In this document: positions 24,940 to 33,640 of the stretch, in pieces
Numbering within the stretch: position 1 is the first letter of the stretch
Layout: each line of letters opens with the position of its first letter
Notes under the pieces: model-generated
The model's input: only the letters and a program-made list of their open reading frames with translations
Databases searched by the model: none
Told to the model about the DNA's origin: nothing
From: Gemmatimonadaceae bacterium
GTDB lineage: Bacteria; Gemmatimonadota; Gemmatimonadetes; Gemmatimonadales; Gemmatimonadaceae
NCBI GenBank assembly: GCA_016741895.1
Contig: JACVCT010000002.1
Span: 1 to 50,549, forward strand
Reading direction: 5' to 3'
Length of the DNA stretch: 50,549 bases
Program-made: the position numbers and the translations under genes

Positions 24940-27693
24940 TCAAGGAGTGGGCCTGGCGGTACTGCTGCCGAAGACATAGCGCAGCGACAGCTGAAATTGG
25001 CGCGGCGGCGCGGCCGCGAACAGTTCGATCGCGTCGCCGGGGCGTCCGAACTGTGTACGGCTACCGCCACCGCCCGTCCCGTTTGCGTAGCCGCCCCACA
25101 CGAGCGAGTTGAGGGCGTTGAATATGTCGAGCCGCACTTCGAGTCCGGGCGCGCGCGCGCGCAGCGGCCGCGCGATGGCGCTCAGCCCGAGCGTCACGCT
25201 GCCCGGTAACCGCTCGGCGTTGCGGGCGACACCGGGAAAGCGATCGCCGTTTCCAATGAAGCCATTACCGCGAATGGGGCCACTGCCCAGCAGGTCATAG
25301 CGTGCAATGCTCCCGTCAATTCCGACCGCCCCCGCGAGGCGGTTCACCGGCACGCCTGTCTGTGCGTCGGCAATCACGCCGAAAGTAATGCTGCGCAGGG
25401 GCGTCAGCGAAGTCCGTATCGTGACGCGATGGCGCCGGTCGTTGTTTGCATCAGCCCACTCGTCGCTCGTACATGCGGTGCCGGTGACCGCATCCACACG
25501 ATCCGTCGAAAAGCAGTTGGCCTGCGTCGCCGAGAAGTTGATGTCCTCGGTGTTGTTTTGCGCGCGCGACCACACCCAGTTGCCGTCGATCGTCCAGCGC
25601 TCGGACAACGCACGCCGGACCGCCACGTAGAGTGCCTGATAGCGGGCGGAACCGCCGGACTGCGCTGTGCTCACCCGACGAAAGCCGGTGGACGCTGGTG
25701 CGGTGAGGCGATCGGTGTCCCCAGGGCAGTCGAAGGCGCTGGCGCAAGTGAGCGGCACGGTGTCGCCCGGCGTGAGTCGCGCTCCGATCGGGTTGAGATC
25801 GGCGAGCCATGGCAGGTTGCGGGTTTCACTCCACACCACGTCAGCGCTCGCCGACCAGCGGGTGCCGAACACGCGCTGATAGCCCAGCGTCGACTGCCAG
25901 CTCATGGGCTGCTCGAGCCCCAACGCAAAAGTGCGAAAGACCTCCCGCGGTACCGACTGAATCTCCGACGCCCCGATCTGCGACGGCAGCTTGCCACCGC
26001 GGAACGCCGGTGCCGATGTCCCCTCGTATGTGAGCAAGGCGTTGCCGGCGGCGCCCAGTTGAATCGCGTCGGAATAGATCGCATAGGGGAATCGCCCCGC
26101 ATAGCGGCCAACACTGGCCCGTACGACATCACGCGCACTGCGCTGCCACCTCGCGGCCAGTCGCGGCTGAATGTTGTCAAGGTCGGGTGTACTTTCGCCG
26201 CGCGACGTGAGATCGTCGTAGTCCCAGCGCAGCCCGGCCGTTACGCTGAGGGCGCTCGATGGCGTCCACACATCCTCGACGAAGGCACCGTACATTGTCT
26301 GCGTCAGGTTCACCTGCTGGGGGCGCGCATCGATCGTGTACGACAGCACGTGGGCATTCGCCGGCACATCGCGAATGGAAAGCGGGCGCCCGGCCGGTGC
26401 GCTGATGCTTCCGTCGTTCACCACCGTGTAGGCCCCGTTGGGATTGGTACTCGCCGCGGCCAAGGCGAATCGTGCGTGAATCACGTCGGCGCCGGCGCGG
26501 ACTCTGTGCGACGACGAGAGTTCACGCTCGAAGACGTCGCGTACCTGGAACTGCTTCTCGCGTTCGTCGAATACGAAGTTGCTCGAGCCTACCACCGCCT
26601 GGACCGCGCGATCCGGTGACACGATGGTGACCTGCGGCTGCGAAAAGTCACTGCGCACCGGCGGGAAGTACCAGTGATAGGTGCCGTACTGCAACGAAAC
26701 GGTATTCGACCCGCGCCCATCGGTGCGCGCGCTACGATGCGTCACGGCGCTCAAGGTACCGATACGCCGCGTGCGGATATCGGCCTCCGGGGTCACGACG
26801 CCGCTGCCATTGCCGGCGCGATCGACGCCGCTGCCTGCGAGGCGCAGCGTGGTGGTTTGGGACGGCGACCATCCGTGATCGAGCCGCAGATAGCCCTTCA
26901 CCGTCTGCCGCCGCTCGGTGCCGAGGAACTGCGCCTGCGCCGTCGATCCGATCCGGTCTTCCTGCTCGTCGGTGTATTCGAGTGCAGACGCCGCGAGCGT
27001 ACGCACGTTGCGCGACGCCGACCGGTAGGAGCCGCCGGCCTGCATGCGCTCGAACCCTTCCTGTCGGCGATCGAGCGCCTGCGGCACCGTCCCGAAAGTC
27101 ACGGGCAGCCGCGCGTCGAGCGGGCGGCCGGGACGCTGGTACAGGAATACGTCGCCGCCGCGCGCGTCGCTGCCGGGCAGCGAAGTCACGTTGACCACAC
27201 CATCTGGAGTGCGGCCGAATTCGGCCGTGTAGCCGTTCACGAGCGCGTCCATGCGCGCGATGGCCCCCAGCGGGATATCCACGCGAGGCCCGCCAAGAAA
27301 CCCTTCGTTGTTGTCGAGTCCATCGAGCAGATACTGCGAATACAGCGCATTGCCGCCGTTGAACGACAGGCGCGGGGCGTCTCCGAAGAACCCGGTAGCC
27401 GGCGTGATACCCGGAATGTTGTACAGGAGGCTGATGGGATCACGCGCGTCCGTGGGCAGCGTCGTGAGCTCCCGCGCCTCGATCGCACCGCCAAGCCCCG
27501 ACGCCCGCCGGTCGAGCAGCGCGCGCGGCCGATCCGCGGTGACCCGCACCGAGTCCAACAGCGCCCGGGCGCGGGCCAGCGAATCACGCGCCGCCGAGTC
27601 GGGGTGAACCTGTGCGCGGGCTGTCCCGGTGCTGGTGACCAGCGCCGCTCCAAGGAGAAACGGCCGAAGATTGCGGGAGAGGAAACCAATCAT
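24940..27693 (-). CDS. TonB-dependent outer-membrane receptor
   Basis: A 917-residue receptor beginning at ATG 27693 with a signal peptide (about 1-30, ending ARAQ). A plug domain follows (about 70-190, with DPISLLYNIPGI, LDGLDNNEGFLGGPRVDIPLGAIARMD and TAEFGRTPDGVVNV). The rest is a 22-strand-type barrel ending in LSLRYVFGSS. There is no CarboxypepD_reg domain and no N-terminal signalling domain of the FecA type, so it probably does not signal directly to the linked sigma. It heads the five-gene operon. Ligand unknown. Confidence 0.88.
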   Translation of the reverse strand: MIGFLSRNLRPFLLGAALVTSTGTARAQVHPDSAARDSLARARALLDSVRVTADRPRALLDRRASGLGGAIEARELTTLPTDARDPISLLYNIPGITPATGFFGDAPRLSFNGGNALYSQYLLDGLDNNEGFLGGPRVDIPLGAIARMDALVNGYTAEFGRTPDGVVNVTSLPGSDARGGDVFLYQRPGRPLDARLPVTFGTVPQALDRRQEGFERMQAGGSYRSASRNVRTLAASALEYTDEQEDRIGSTAQAQFLGTERRQTVKGYLRLDHGWSPSQTTTLRLAGSGVDRAGNGSGVVTPEADIRTRRIGTLSAVTHRSARTDGRGSNTVSLQYGTYHWYFPPVRSDFSQPQVTIVSPDRAVQAVVGSSNFVFDEREKQFQVRDVFERELSSSHRVRAGADVIHARFALAAASTNPNGAYTVVNDGSISAPAGRPLSIRDVPANAHVLSYTIDARPQQVNLTQTMYGAFVEDVWTPSSALSVTAGLRWDYDDLTSRGESTPDLDNIQPRLAARWQRSARDVVRASVGRYAGRFPYAIYSDAIQLGAAGNALLTYEGTSAPAFRGGKLPSQIGASEIQSVPREVFRTFALGLEQPMSWQSTLGYQRVFGTRWSASADVVWSETRNLPWLADLNPIGARLTPGDTVPLTCASAFDCPGDTDRLTAPASTGFRRVSTAQSGGSARYQALYVAVRRALSERWTIDGNWVWSRAQNNTEDINFSATQANCFSTDRVDAVTGTACTSDEWADANNDRRHRVTIRTSLTPLRSITFGVIADAQTGVPVNRLAGAVGIDGSIARYDLLGSGPIRGNGFIGNGDRFPGVARNAERLPGSVTLGLSAIARPLRARAPGLEVRLDIFNALNSLVWGGYANGTGGGGSRTQFGRPGDAIELFAAAPPRQFQLSLRYVFGSSTARPTP

Positions 27694-27739
27694 GGACCCG
27701 GCGTCTTGCTGGAGTGCGAGGAACCTTCGATCGCGGCAG

Positions 27740-27766
27740 TAAGACGGGCCGCTGTCCACAAGTTCC
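27740..27766 (-). promoter_or_regulatory. ECF-type promoter of the TonB receptor-sigma-anti-sigma operon
   Basis: Minus strand: GGAAC (27766-27762, extended GGAACTT) then 15 bases then CGTCTTA (27746-27740). It is 47 bases upstream of the receptor ATG at 27693. Same spacing and blocks as the promoters of thioredoxin and other genes nearby, so the sigma is probably auto-regulated. Confidence 0.78.
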
Positions 27767-27794
27767 CAACCAACTTCAACCTTTGCCCTCTGGA

Positions 27795-29189
27795 ATGCCT
27801 GCTGCCCTGGATGTGATCGCCTTTCTCGGTCTGGTCGGTACGCTTGCCCTCGTCGGCTGGCGGCGCACCACCTCGTCCTCCTCGTTTACGGTAGCCTCAC
27901 GCGACCTTGGCCTACTACCGCTTGTGGCCACCCTGGTGATGACGGAGTTCAACACCAGTACGCTCATGGCCTTCGCCGCCGCCGGCTACTCCGCCGGGCC
28001 GGTGGCGCTTATGCTCCCCGCCGTGCTCCTCGTGGGCCTTACGTTCTACACGCTCACGGTGGCCCGCGCGTGGAAGAAGTTCGATCGCCTCTCGGTGGCC
28101 GAACTCTTTGCCGTGCGGTACTCGCCCGCCGTTGGACGCACGGCCTCGGCGCTACTCTTGCTCGCCATGACCGGGTTTACGGCCACGTATGTGAAGTCAC
28201 TCGCGCTGCTGTTTTCCCCACTCGTACCCGCGGCCGTCCCCATGCCGCTGTTCGCACTGGTGCTCACCCTGGTTGTACTCGGCGCCGTGCTGCCGGGCGG
28301 CCTGCTGTCGGTGGTGCGCGCCGACGTGGTCGGCTTCACCGCAACCATGGTGTTGCTGCCGTTGCTGCTGTGGTTCGGCGTGAATGCCGCCGCCGTCAAG
28401 GGCGGCCTTGCGAGCGTGTTCACCGAAGCGCAGCGCACCTTCGATCCCGTCGTGCAGTGGAACGACCCCGCACTATCGTTGCGTTTCGTGCTCACCCTCA
28501 TGGTCCTCACCTGCTTCACCTACATCGCCGCGCCCTGGTACGGGCAGAAGATCTTTGCCGCGCGCAGCCCGCGCGTGGCAGTGCGTGCGGTGGCCATCAG
28601 TGCGGCACTTGTGTTCGTGCTGTACGGCGCGGTGGTGCTCGCGGCCGCGTATCTGCGCGTGGACGACCCCTCGCTCGCTGACGCTCAGCTTGCCGTGCCC
28701 ACCATGATCATTGGCTGGCTGCCGACTGGTCTCCGCGGACTGGGGCTGGCCGTACTCTTCGGGGCAGCACTAACCACGCTCGCCGGTGTGTGGAGCGCAA
28801 TGGCCACCATGCTCGCCACCGACTTCGGCACGAAATCTTGGGGCACCGTGCGCGCGCAGCGCCGGTTGCTGGCGCTGCTTGCGGCATCCAGTTGGCTCGG
28901 CGCCATCCTTCTCGTCGAACGCATTCTCGACCGGCTCATCCTCGCCAATATTCCCATCGCCGCGCTGTCATTCGCGCTGCTCGCGGGGTTCCACTGGCCT
29001 CGTGCGAACACTGCCGCTGCATGGGCCAGCATGGCGGTCGGCGTGGTGTGGGGTATCGCCTGTTACGTCGTGGTGGGTGAAGCCGGTGGATACACCTGGC
29101 CGTGGGCCATGTACGGCATTCCTCTCATTCTTCTCACCGGCGCATGCGTCACGCTGCTGACCTCGCGCCCTCTCGCACCACGCACATGA
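27795..29189 (+). CDS. Sodium:solute symporter (SSS) family transporter
   Basis: A 464-residue protein with about 13 hydrophobic segments. The LeuT-fold SSS pattern is visible: an N-terminal SFTVASRDLGLLPLVATLVMTEFNTSTLM with the sodium-site region, WKKFDRLSVAELFAVRYSP, and YIAAPWYGQKIFAAR. Substrate unknown. Its ATG at 27795 is divergent from the TonB receptor gene. Only a half-match to the ECF promoter (GGAAC at 27720 without CGTC) lies upstream. Its TGA overlaps the next ATG (ATGA), so it is coupled to the TVP38-DUF547 gene. Confidence 0.87.
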   Translation: MPAALDVIAFLGLVGTLALVGWRRTTSSSSFTVASRDLGLLPLVATLVMTEFNTSTLMAFAAAGYSAGPVALMLPAVLLVGLTFYTLTVARAWKKFDRLSVAELFAVRYSPAVGRTASALLLLAMTGFTATYVKSLALLFSPLVPAAVPMPLFALVLTLVVLGAVLPGGLLSVVRADVVGFTATMVLLPLLLWFGVNAAAVKGGLASVFTEAQRTFDPVVQWNDPALSLRFVLTLMVLTCFTYIAAPWYGQKIFAARSPRVAVRAVAISAALVFVLYGAVVLAAAYLRVDDPSLADAQLAVPTMIIGWLPTGLRGLGLAVLFGAALTTLAGVWSAMATMLATDFGTKSWGTVRAQRRLLALLAASSWLGAILLVERILDRLILANIPIAALSFALLAGFHWPRANTAAAWASMAVGVVWGIACYVVVGEAGGYTWPWAMYGIPLILLTGACVTLLTSRPLAPRT

Positions 29190-30640
29190 CCGAATCCGTA
29201 CTCCGCAGCCCCTGGTTGCGCCTCCTGCTCCTCCTCCTCTTGCTGGTGGGCGCCTGGCTGGTCGCGCGGGCTACGGGCGTGCTCGATCAGCTGCAGCTCG
29301 ACCGCCTACCCGTGCTCATTAGGGAGTTCCGACAGTTCGCGTGGGCGGCGCCAGCATTCGTCGCTGCCTACGCCATCATTGCCACCGTTGGCCTGCCGGC
29401 CACTCCGTTGACGCTGATGGGCGGCGCTCTTTTCGGACCGTGGCTCGGCACGCTGTTCAACTGGCTGGGCGCGAGCCTCGGCGCCACGGGGGCGTTTCTG
29501 TTGGCCCGCGCCCTCGGTCGCGATGCTGTGCGAAAGCTGCTCGGCTCGCGCGCCGGCTCACTCGATGCGCTTGCGGGCGACCACGCGTTCGGTTCGTTGC
29601 TGCGCCTGCGACTGTTGCCACTCATTCCGTTCAATGGCCTCAACTTCGGGGCCGGTCTCGCCGGCGTACGTCCCGGCACCTACGTGCTAGCGACCGCGCT
29701 CGGCATCATTCCCGGTACGGCGATCTACACGTATTTCGCCGACGCGTTGCTCGCCGGAGTCGATGGTGCACGCGAGGCGGCGCTGCAGCGCGTCGTCATC
29801 GGCGGCGTGCTGCTCGTGCTGCTGTCGTTCCTGCCCGCCATCGCGAAGCGCGCCGGGTGGCTGTCCGCCGCGGCACTTTTGCTCATCGCCTCGCCGTCGA
29901 TCATTCCGACGCACGCACAGCCGGTACCGCCACGTGTCGAGGTCGTCGATCACGCGCCCTTCGACCGCATGCTGCAGCAGTGGGTCACCGACGGCATGGT
30001 CGAGTACGATGCGTTCGCACGCTCGCGCGAGTTCGCGCAATATCTCGCGTCGCTCGCCGCCGCTCAGCCTCAGCGCATGTCACGTGCCGATCAGCTCGCG
30101 TACTGGATCAACGTGTACAACGCGTACACCATTCAGCTGATCAACAGCCGCAAGGAGCGGCGATCCATTCGCGATATCAACAAGCGGTTTGGGATCACGT
30201 TCAAGAGCCCATGGGCCGAACCCATCGTGAAGGCGGGTGGCCGCACCCTCACGCTCGACGACGTGGAGCACAAGATCATCCGCCCCACGTACACCGACCC
30301 GCGCATTCATGTTGCGCTCGTATGCGCAGCCAAGGGATGTCCGCCGCTGCGCGGTGAGGCGTATGTGGGCAGTCGGCTCGATGCGCAGCTCGACGAGCAG
30401 GCTCGCCGATTCCTCGCGCAGACTCCGAAAAATCGCGTCGACATCGCCACGCGCACTGTGTACGGCTCCCCCATCTTCACGTGGTATCGCGAAGATTTCG
30501 GCGGTACGCTGGCCGGTGTGGGGGCCTTCTGGGCGCGCCACCTCCCTGATGGCCCCGCACGCGAGCTGGTGCGCGGTGGTGCGTTCACGTGGGTGGATAC
30601 CGACTACGACTGGACGCTCAATCTCCGTTTGGCCAGGTAG
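29186..30640 (+). CDS. TVP38/TMEM64 (SNARE-associated) - DUF547 fusion protein
   Basis: A 484-residue two-domain protein. Residues 1-about 235 are a TVP38/TMEM64 membrane domain with GALFGPWLGTLFNWLGASLGA and the RLRLLPLIPFNGLNFGAGL motif. A hydrophobic segment ending in THAQ near 260 looks like an old signal peptide. The remainder is DUF547 (AYWINVYNAYTIQLI, DVEHKIIRP, RIHVALVCAAKGCPPLR), placed in the periplasm. These two families usually occur as separate adjacent genes, so this is a fusion. It is translationally coupled to the SSS transporter. Confidence 0.87.
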   Translation: MTESVLRSPWLRLLLLLLLLVGAWLVARATGVLDQLQLDRLPVLIREFRQFAWAAPAFVAAYAIIATVGLPATPLTLMGGALFGPWLGTLFNWLGASLGATGAFLLARALGRDAVRKLLGSRAGSLDALAGDHAFGSLLRLRLLPLIPFNGLNFGAGLAGVRPGTYVLATALGIIPGTAIYTYFADALLAGVDGAREAALQRVVIGGVLLVLLSFLPAIAKRAGWLSAAALLLIASPSIIPTHAQPVPPRVEVVDHAPFDRMLQQWVTDGMVEYDAFARSREFAQYLASLAAAQPQRMSRADQLAYWINVYNAYTIQLINSRKERRSIRDINKRFGITFKSPWAEPIVKAGGRTLTLDDVEHKIIRPTYTDPRIHVALVCAAKGCPPLRGEAYVGSRLDAQLDEQARRFLAQTPKNRVDIATRTVYGSPIFTWYREDFGGTLAGVGAFWARHLPDGPARELVRGGAFTWVDTDYDWTLNLRLAR

Positions 30641-31130
30641 TACCATTCCCGGCGGCCAGACATGGCGCATCTCGCAACGCGTCGACGAGCGCGGCCCGAT
30701 CGATGCGGCAGATAGCGGTGTCCCGCAGCGAATCGCACGGACACGCATTCACCGGCCATTTGCCACTGGGGAGAAACGTGCACCAACGGGGGAGTCGTCT
30801 TCGTCGAACCGCGCACCCGTCGGCGCGCGGAAGTCGTTGCCGTCAGCAAGCGAACACATGGGTGCGCGGCACGACTTTCGGATTCCGCCAGGCTGCCGAA
30901 GCGCAGTGTCGACGTCGGACAGCGACGCCCGGGTCTACGCGGCACCGGCCATAAGGCGCTGCAGGCCGGCGTCCCGCCCGCACCAAATCACGACGGCGAG
31001 CCGGCTGCGTTGCCGCCTCACCGGCTTTCTGCTGATCACCAGTATGAACGGGTACGGCTTTAACGATGCCAACGCCCGAAGGTCTCCCGGACGCCCTGGC
31101 ATCACGAGCGAGGAGACGGCGTACAACATT
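30641..31130. other. Intergenic region without a recognisable gene
   Basis: About 490 bases between the TVP38-DUF547 stop and the YceI terminator. Open frames on both strands are Arg/Ala-rich and resemble no family. No ECF-type promoter, repeat or RNA gene was seen. A minus-strand frame ending near 30600-30800 has a plausible amino acid mix but no start codon, and could be a gene remnant. Confidence 0.4.
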
Positions 31131-31164
31131 CGGCGGCTGCCCGGCTCCTACCGGGCAGCCGCCG
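31131..31164 (-). terminator. Intrinsic-type hairpin after the YceI gene
   Basis: Perfect 14-bp GC-rich stem (31131-31144 with 31151-31164) and a six-base loop, starting seven bases after the YceI stop codon. The following minus-strand bases are only mildly T-rich, so it is a likely though not textbook terminator. Confidence 0.65.
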
Positions 31165-31170
31165 TGCACG

Positions 31171-31782
31171 TCACTTTTCCATACTTTCCAATTTGATGGA
31201 GATCGTGACGTCGCTACCGACAATGGCCGTCTCGGCCCAGCTGCCGGTCCCCACGGAAAAATCGCGACGATCGATCACGAGCTGCCCGTCGAACGACGCG
31301 ACGCGCTTGGCGCCCATCATCATTTCCTGCATCATCGGTGGAATGTCTGTCACACCGAGTAGAGTGATAGGCAAGTCCACTCGCTTGGTCACGCCCCGGA
31401 TGGTCAGATCGCCGCTGGCGACGAAATGCGTCGCATCGACAGCGCGGATCGATCGACTGAGAAAGGTAATCTCGGGAAAATTGGCGGCGTCGAAGAAGTC
31501 GGGCGTGCGCAGGTGCGCGTCACGCTTGGCATTGGCCGTATGTACGCTGGCAACGCCGATCTTCGCCTCGATCTTGCTCTTGCTCACGTCATTCCGATCC
31601 CAGTCCAGCTTTACATCGAAGCGCTCGAAGTGACCGTCAACCGGGGTGAAGAAATGTCGTACGGCGAAACCAACGCGGGTGTGACTGGCGTCGACCATCC
31701 ACGCTGACGCGTTGGCCACTGGAGTGGAAAGGATGGTGGTCGCCGCGAGGCCGGCGACGAACAGTTTGGCAACGGCAAACAT
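31171..31782 (-). CDS. YceI family periplasmic protein
   Basis: A 203-residue YceI-like lipocalin-fold protein with a signal peptide (about 1-26, ending NASA). Signatures: WMVDASHTRVGFAVRHF, the VKLDWDRNDVSKSKIEAKI strand, TPDFFDAANFPEITF, GDLTIRGVTKRVDLPI and a late SFDGQLVIDRRDFSVG. Members bind isoprenoid-type or amphiphilic lipids and are often stress-induced. A consensus ECF promoter overlaps the end of the upstream TlpA-like gene, so YceI can be induced on its own. Confidence 0.92.
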   Translation of the reverse strand: MFAVAKLFVAGLAATTILSTPVANASAWMVDASHTRVGFAVRHFFTPVDGHFERFDVKLDWDRNDVSKSKIEAKIGVASVHTANAKRDAHLRTPDFFDAANFPEITFLSRSIRAVDATHFVASGDLTIRGVTKRVDLPITLLGVTDIPPMMQEMMMGAKRVASFDGQLVIDRRDFSVGTGSWAETAIVGSDVTISIKLESMEK

Positions 31783-31851
31783 CGAAGGGCTCCTGCGTGA
31801 TCAGTGGATATGGTTCGTCGCCGAGCGCAACGATCCATGACTTCACTTTGG

Positions 31852-31878
31852 CAAGACGTCACACGGTCGATTGGTTCC
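31852..31878 (-). promoter_or_regulatory. ECF-type promoter of the YceI gene
   Basis: Minus strand: GGAAC (31878-31874), 15-base spacer, CGTCTTG (31858-31852). Lies partly within the 3' end of the TlpA-like gene and 70 bases before the YceI ATG at 31782. Confidence 0.72.
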
Positions 31879-32383
31879 GGTTCCGATGCGCAATCCTATG
31901 GGGGCCTACGCGGGCGCGACGAATCGCCTCTCGAATGTCAGCGATCTGCGGCGCCCCGCCATACCCGAGCCAACGCCTGAGCTCGCGGCCGTCTCGCCCC
32001 AACAGAATCGTCGCCGGCAGTCCACGAATGCCATACCGCTCATGCCGGTAGACACCGCCCAAAGCCGTCGGGAAGACCAGCGATTCGCGGTGCATGAACT
32101 CACGCACAGCTTCCTGCTTTCTGTCCTCGTTGACGAACAGCACCGCGACTTCGGTGCCCTCGTATTCGCGGCGAATCGAGTCCAGCGCCGGCAGGTCGGC
32201 CCGGCACGGCGCACACCACGACGCCCAGAGATTGAGTAGTACGACGCGACCGGCAAGCGTGTCGGTGCGAACCCGTCCGCCATCCAACTGGGGGAGGTCG
32301 AGCGGGACTCCACGCCAACGCCGGACCGTCGCCGGGGGCTGTGGCGTGGTCATCAAGGCCATCGCTATCGCAACCACAAGCAT
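31859..32383 (-). CDS. TlpA-like thioredoxin-fold protein (periplasmic)
   Basis: A 174-residue TlpA/ResA-type protein with an N-terminal hydrophobic segment (about 1-13) and a thioredoxin domain. The redox motif is WCAPC (Cys57/Cys60). FVNEDRKQEAVREFMH and the cis-proline region RGLPATILLGRDG complete the fold. Such proteins deliver electrons to periplasmic disulfides, often from a DsbD-type donor; a dsbD gene with the same promoter class lies at 40.8 kb. ATG 32383 is preferred to the TTG two codons upstream. Divergent from the DUF3179 gene. Confidence 0.88.
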   Translation of the reverse strand: MLVVAIAMALMTTPQPPATVRRWRGVPLDLPQLDGGRVRTDTLAGRVVLLNLWASWCAPCRADLPALDSIRREYEGTEVAVLFVNEDRKQEAVREFMHRESLVFPTALGGVYRHERYGIRGLPATILLGRDGRELRRWLGYGGAPQIADIREAIRRARVGPHRIAHRNRNQSTV

Positions 32384-32436
32384 GTGCAAGTTGCCTCCGC
32401 TGCATGATCCGGCCGTCTTGCCGGGCGAGTGGGAGA

Positions 32437-32463
32437 CAAGACGGCGGTTCGAGCGTTCGTTCC
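32437..32463 (-). promoter_or_regulatory. ECF-type promoter of the TlpA-like gene
   Basis: Minus strand: GGAAC (32463-32459), 15-base spacer, CGTCTTG (32443-32437). Its -35 is fused to that of the divergent DUF3179 promoter, forming a 12-bp palindrome at 32459-32470. Confidence 0.75.
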
Positions 32464-32465
32464 CG

Positions 32466-32492
32466 GGAACCTTCGTGGCGCGCCGCGTCTTG
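32466..32492 (+). promoter_or_regulatory. ECF-type promoter of the DUF3179 operon
   Basis: GGAAC (32466-32470), 15-base spacer, CGTCTTG (32486-32492), 47 bases before the ATG at 32540. Back to back with the TlpA promoter. Confidence 0.75.
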
Positions 32493-32539
32493 TCGACGCG
32501 CGGTGCCGCGCGAGCACCTCCCCTTTCGCCAGGAGAGAT

Positions 32540-33640
32540 ATGACGCCCGACCGTTTCCTTCGTGCTGGCTCCCCGATCAGTTCACTTGTAGGTGTGCTCT
32601 CCGTCGTGGCGTTGTCCAGTTGCTCCGGACTCAACACGGAAGCCAGTCTCGACCCGTCAGAGTGCACCGTTCCGCGCCAATTCATTGCCGACGGTGGCCC
32701 GGGAAAGGATGGTATCCCCGCGCTGACGAATCCGGCGATGGTGTCTCCTACAAATCCGGCCGCGCAGTATCTTCGGCACGACGACCGCATCATCGGGCTG
32801 CAGATCGGCGATGAGTTCATTGCCGTCCCGCTCAATATCGGCTGGTGGCACGAAGTGGTGAACCTGAATCGCGGCAGCCTGCGATTGTCGATCACTCACT
32901 GTCCACTCACCGGATCAAGTCTGGTGTTCAATCGGTCGGCGGTGGACGGCGCGGAGTTCGGAGTCTCCGGCCTGTTGTTCATGAATTATCTCATGTTGTA
33001 TGACCGGGCTGAACCGTCGTCGCTGTGGCCGCAAATGTCGCGCGGGGCACGCTGCGGAAGTCGCGCGGGTACCACGCTCCCGATGTTCCCATCGGTGGAG
33101 ATGTCGTGGCTAGGCTGGAGAACACTCCATCCCCAGACGGTGGTGGTGTCCGAGAACACCGGACATGTGCGGAACTATCGGTCGTACCCGTACGGCGACT
33201 ACGCGCGGGAAGACAACGCCGGATTGCTGGCACCAGCGCCAGCGATCGACGCGCGTCGGCCACCGAAGGAGCGCGTTCTTGGCATCGTTCTCGAGGAACG
33301 GGGTAGCCTGGCGCTGCCCTTCGGCGCCATGCGCACGCGCGGTGCTCGTGCAAGCATTCCCGTGGTCGTAGGTGGCGAATCACTCGTGGTCCTGTGGGAT
33401 GGAGCCCGTGAGACCGCCGCAGCGTTCGCGCCGCGAGTCGACTCACAGCAGCTGTCGTTGCGCGTCGTGGGCGAGTCGTGGCGTGATGACGAAACAGGAT
33501 CAGCGTGGACAGTCGATGGTATCGCGACCGATGGTCCGCTGGCTGGGCAGCGCTTGACGCAACCGGCTGGCAGCTTCGTTGCCTATTGGTTTGCCTGGGC
33601 CGCCTTCTATCCCGATGCCGCGCTCTGGATCGCCGAATGA
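32540..33640 (+). CDS. DUF3179 domain-containing lipoprotein
   Basis: A 366-residue lipoprotein: the lipobox LSSC (Cys28) follows a short signal peptide. The DUF3179 domain covers most of the protein, with DGGPGKDGIPALTNP, LRHDDRIIGLQIGDEFIAVPLNIGWWHEVVN and the hallmark THCPLTGSSLVFNR. The function of DUF3179 is unknown; the Cys in the THCPLT motif suggests metal or redox chemistry. ATG 32540 follows AGGAG at four bases. Its stop overlaps the ATG of the barrel gene (ATGA). It heads a three-gene operon under an ECF promoter. Confidence 0.9.
   Translation: MTPDRFLRAGSPISSLVGVLSVVALSSCSGLNTEASLDPSECTVPRQFIADGGPGKDGIPALTNPAMVSPTNPAAQYLRHDDRIIGLQIGDEFIAVPLNIGWWHEVVNLNRGSLRLSITHCPLTGSSLVFNRSAVDGAEFGVSGLLFMNYLMLYDRAEPSSLWPQMSRGARCGSRAGTTLPMFPSVEMSWLGWRTLHPQTVVVSENTGHVRNYRSYPYGDYAREDNAGLLAPAPAIDARRPPKERVLGIVLEERGSLALPFGAMRTRGARASIPVVVGGESLVVLWDGARETAAAFAPRVDSQQLSLRVVGESWRDDETGSAWTVDGIATDGPLAGQRLTQPAGSFVAYWFAWAAFYPDAALWIAE

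Noticed and set aside
23747-24943. A single long gene fusing the CDP-alcohol transferase region to the sigma factor
   Set aside because: The upstream part of that frame is out of register with the exact CDP-alcohol phosphatidyltransferase motif encoded in another frame; the sigma starts at 24331.
24940-27693. Cell-surface signalling by the TonB receptor to the linked sigma factor (FecA/FecI type)
   Set aside because: The receptor has no N-terminal signalling domain and the anti-sigma is soluble, without a membrane helix.
27720-27743. A plus-strand GGAAC as ECF promoter for the SSS transporter
   Set aside because: At 15-base spacing the second block is TAAG rather than a GTC-type element, so it does not match the other eleven sites.
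30843-31223. A small minus-strand gene between TVP38-DUF547 and YceI
   Set aside because: It overlaps the YceI terminator and coding end, and its translation is Arg/Ala-rich with no recognisable features.
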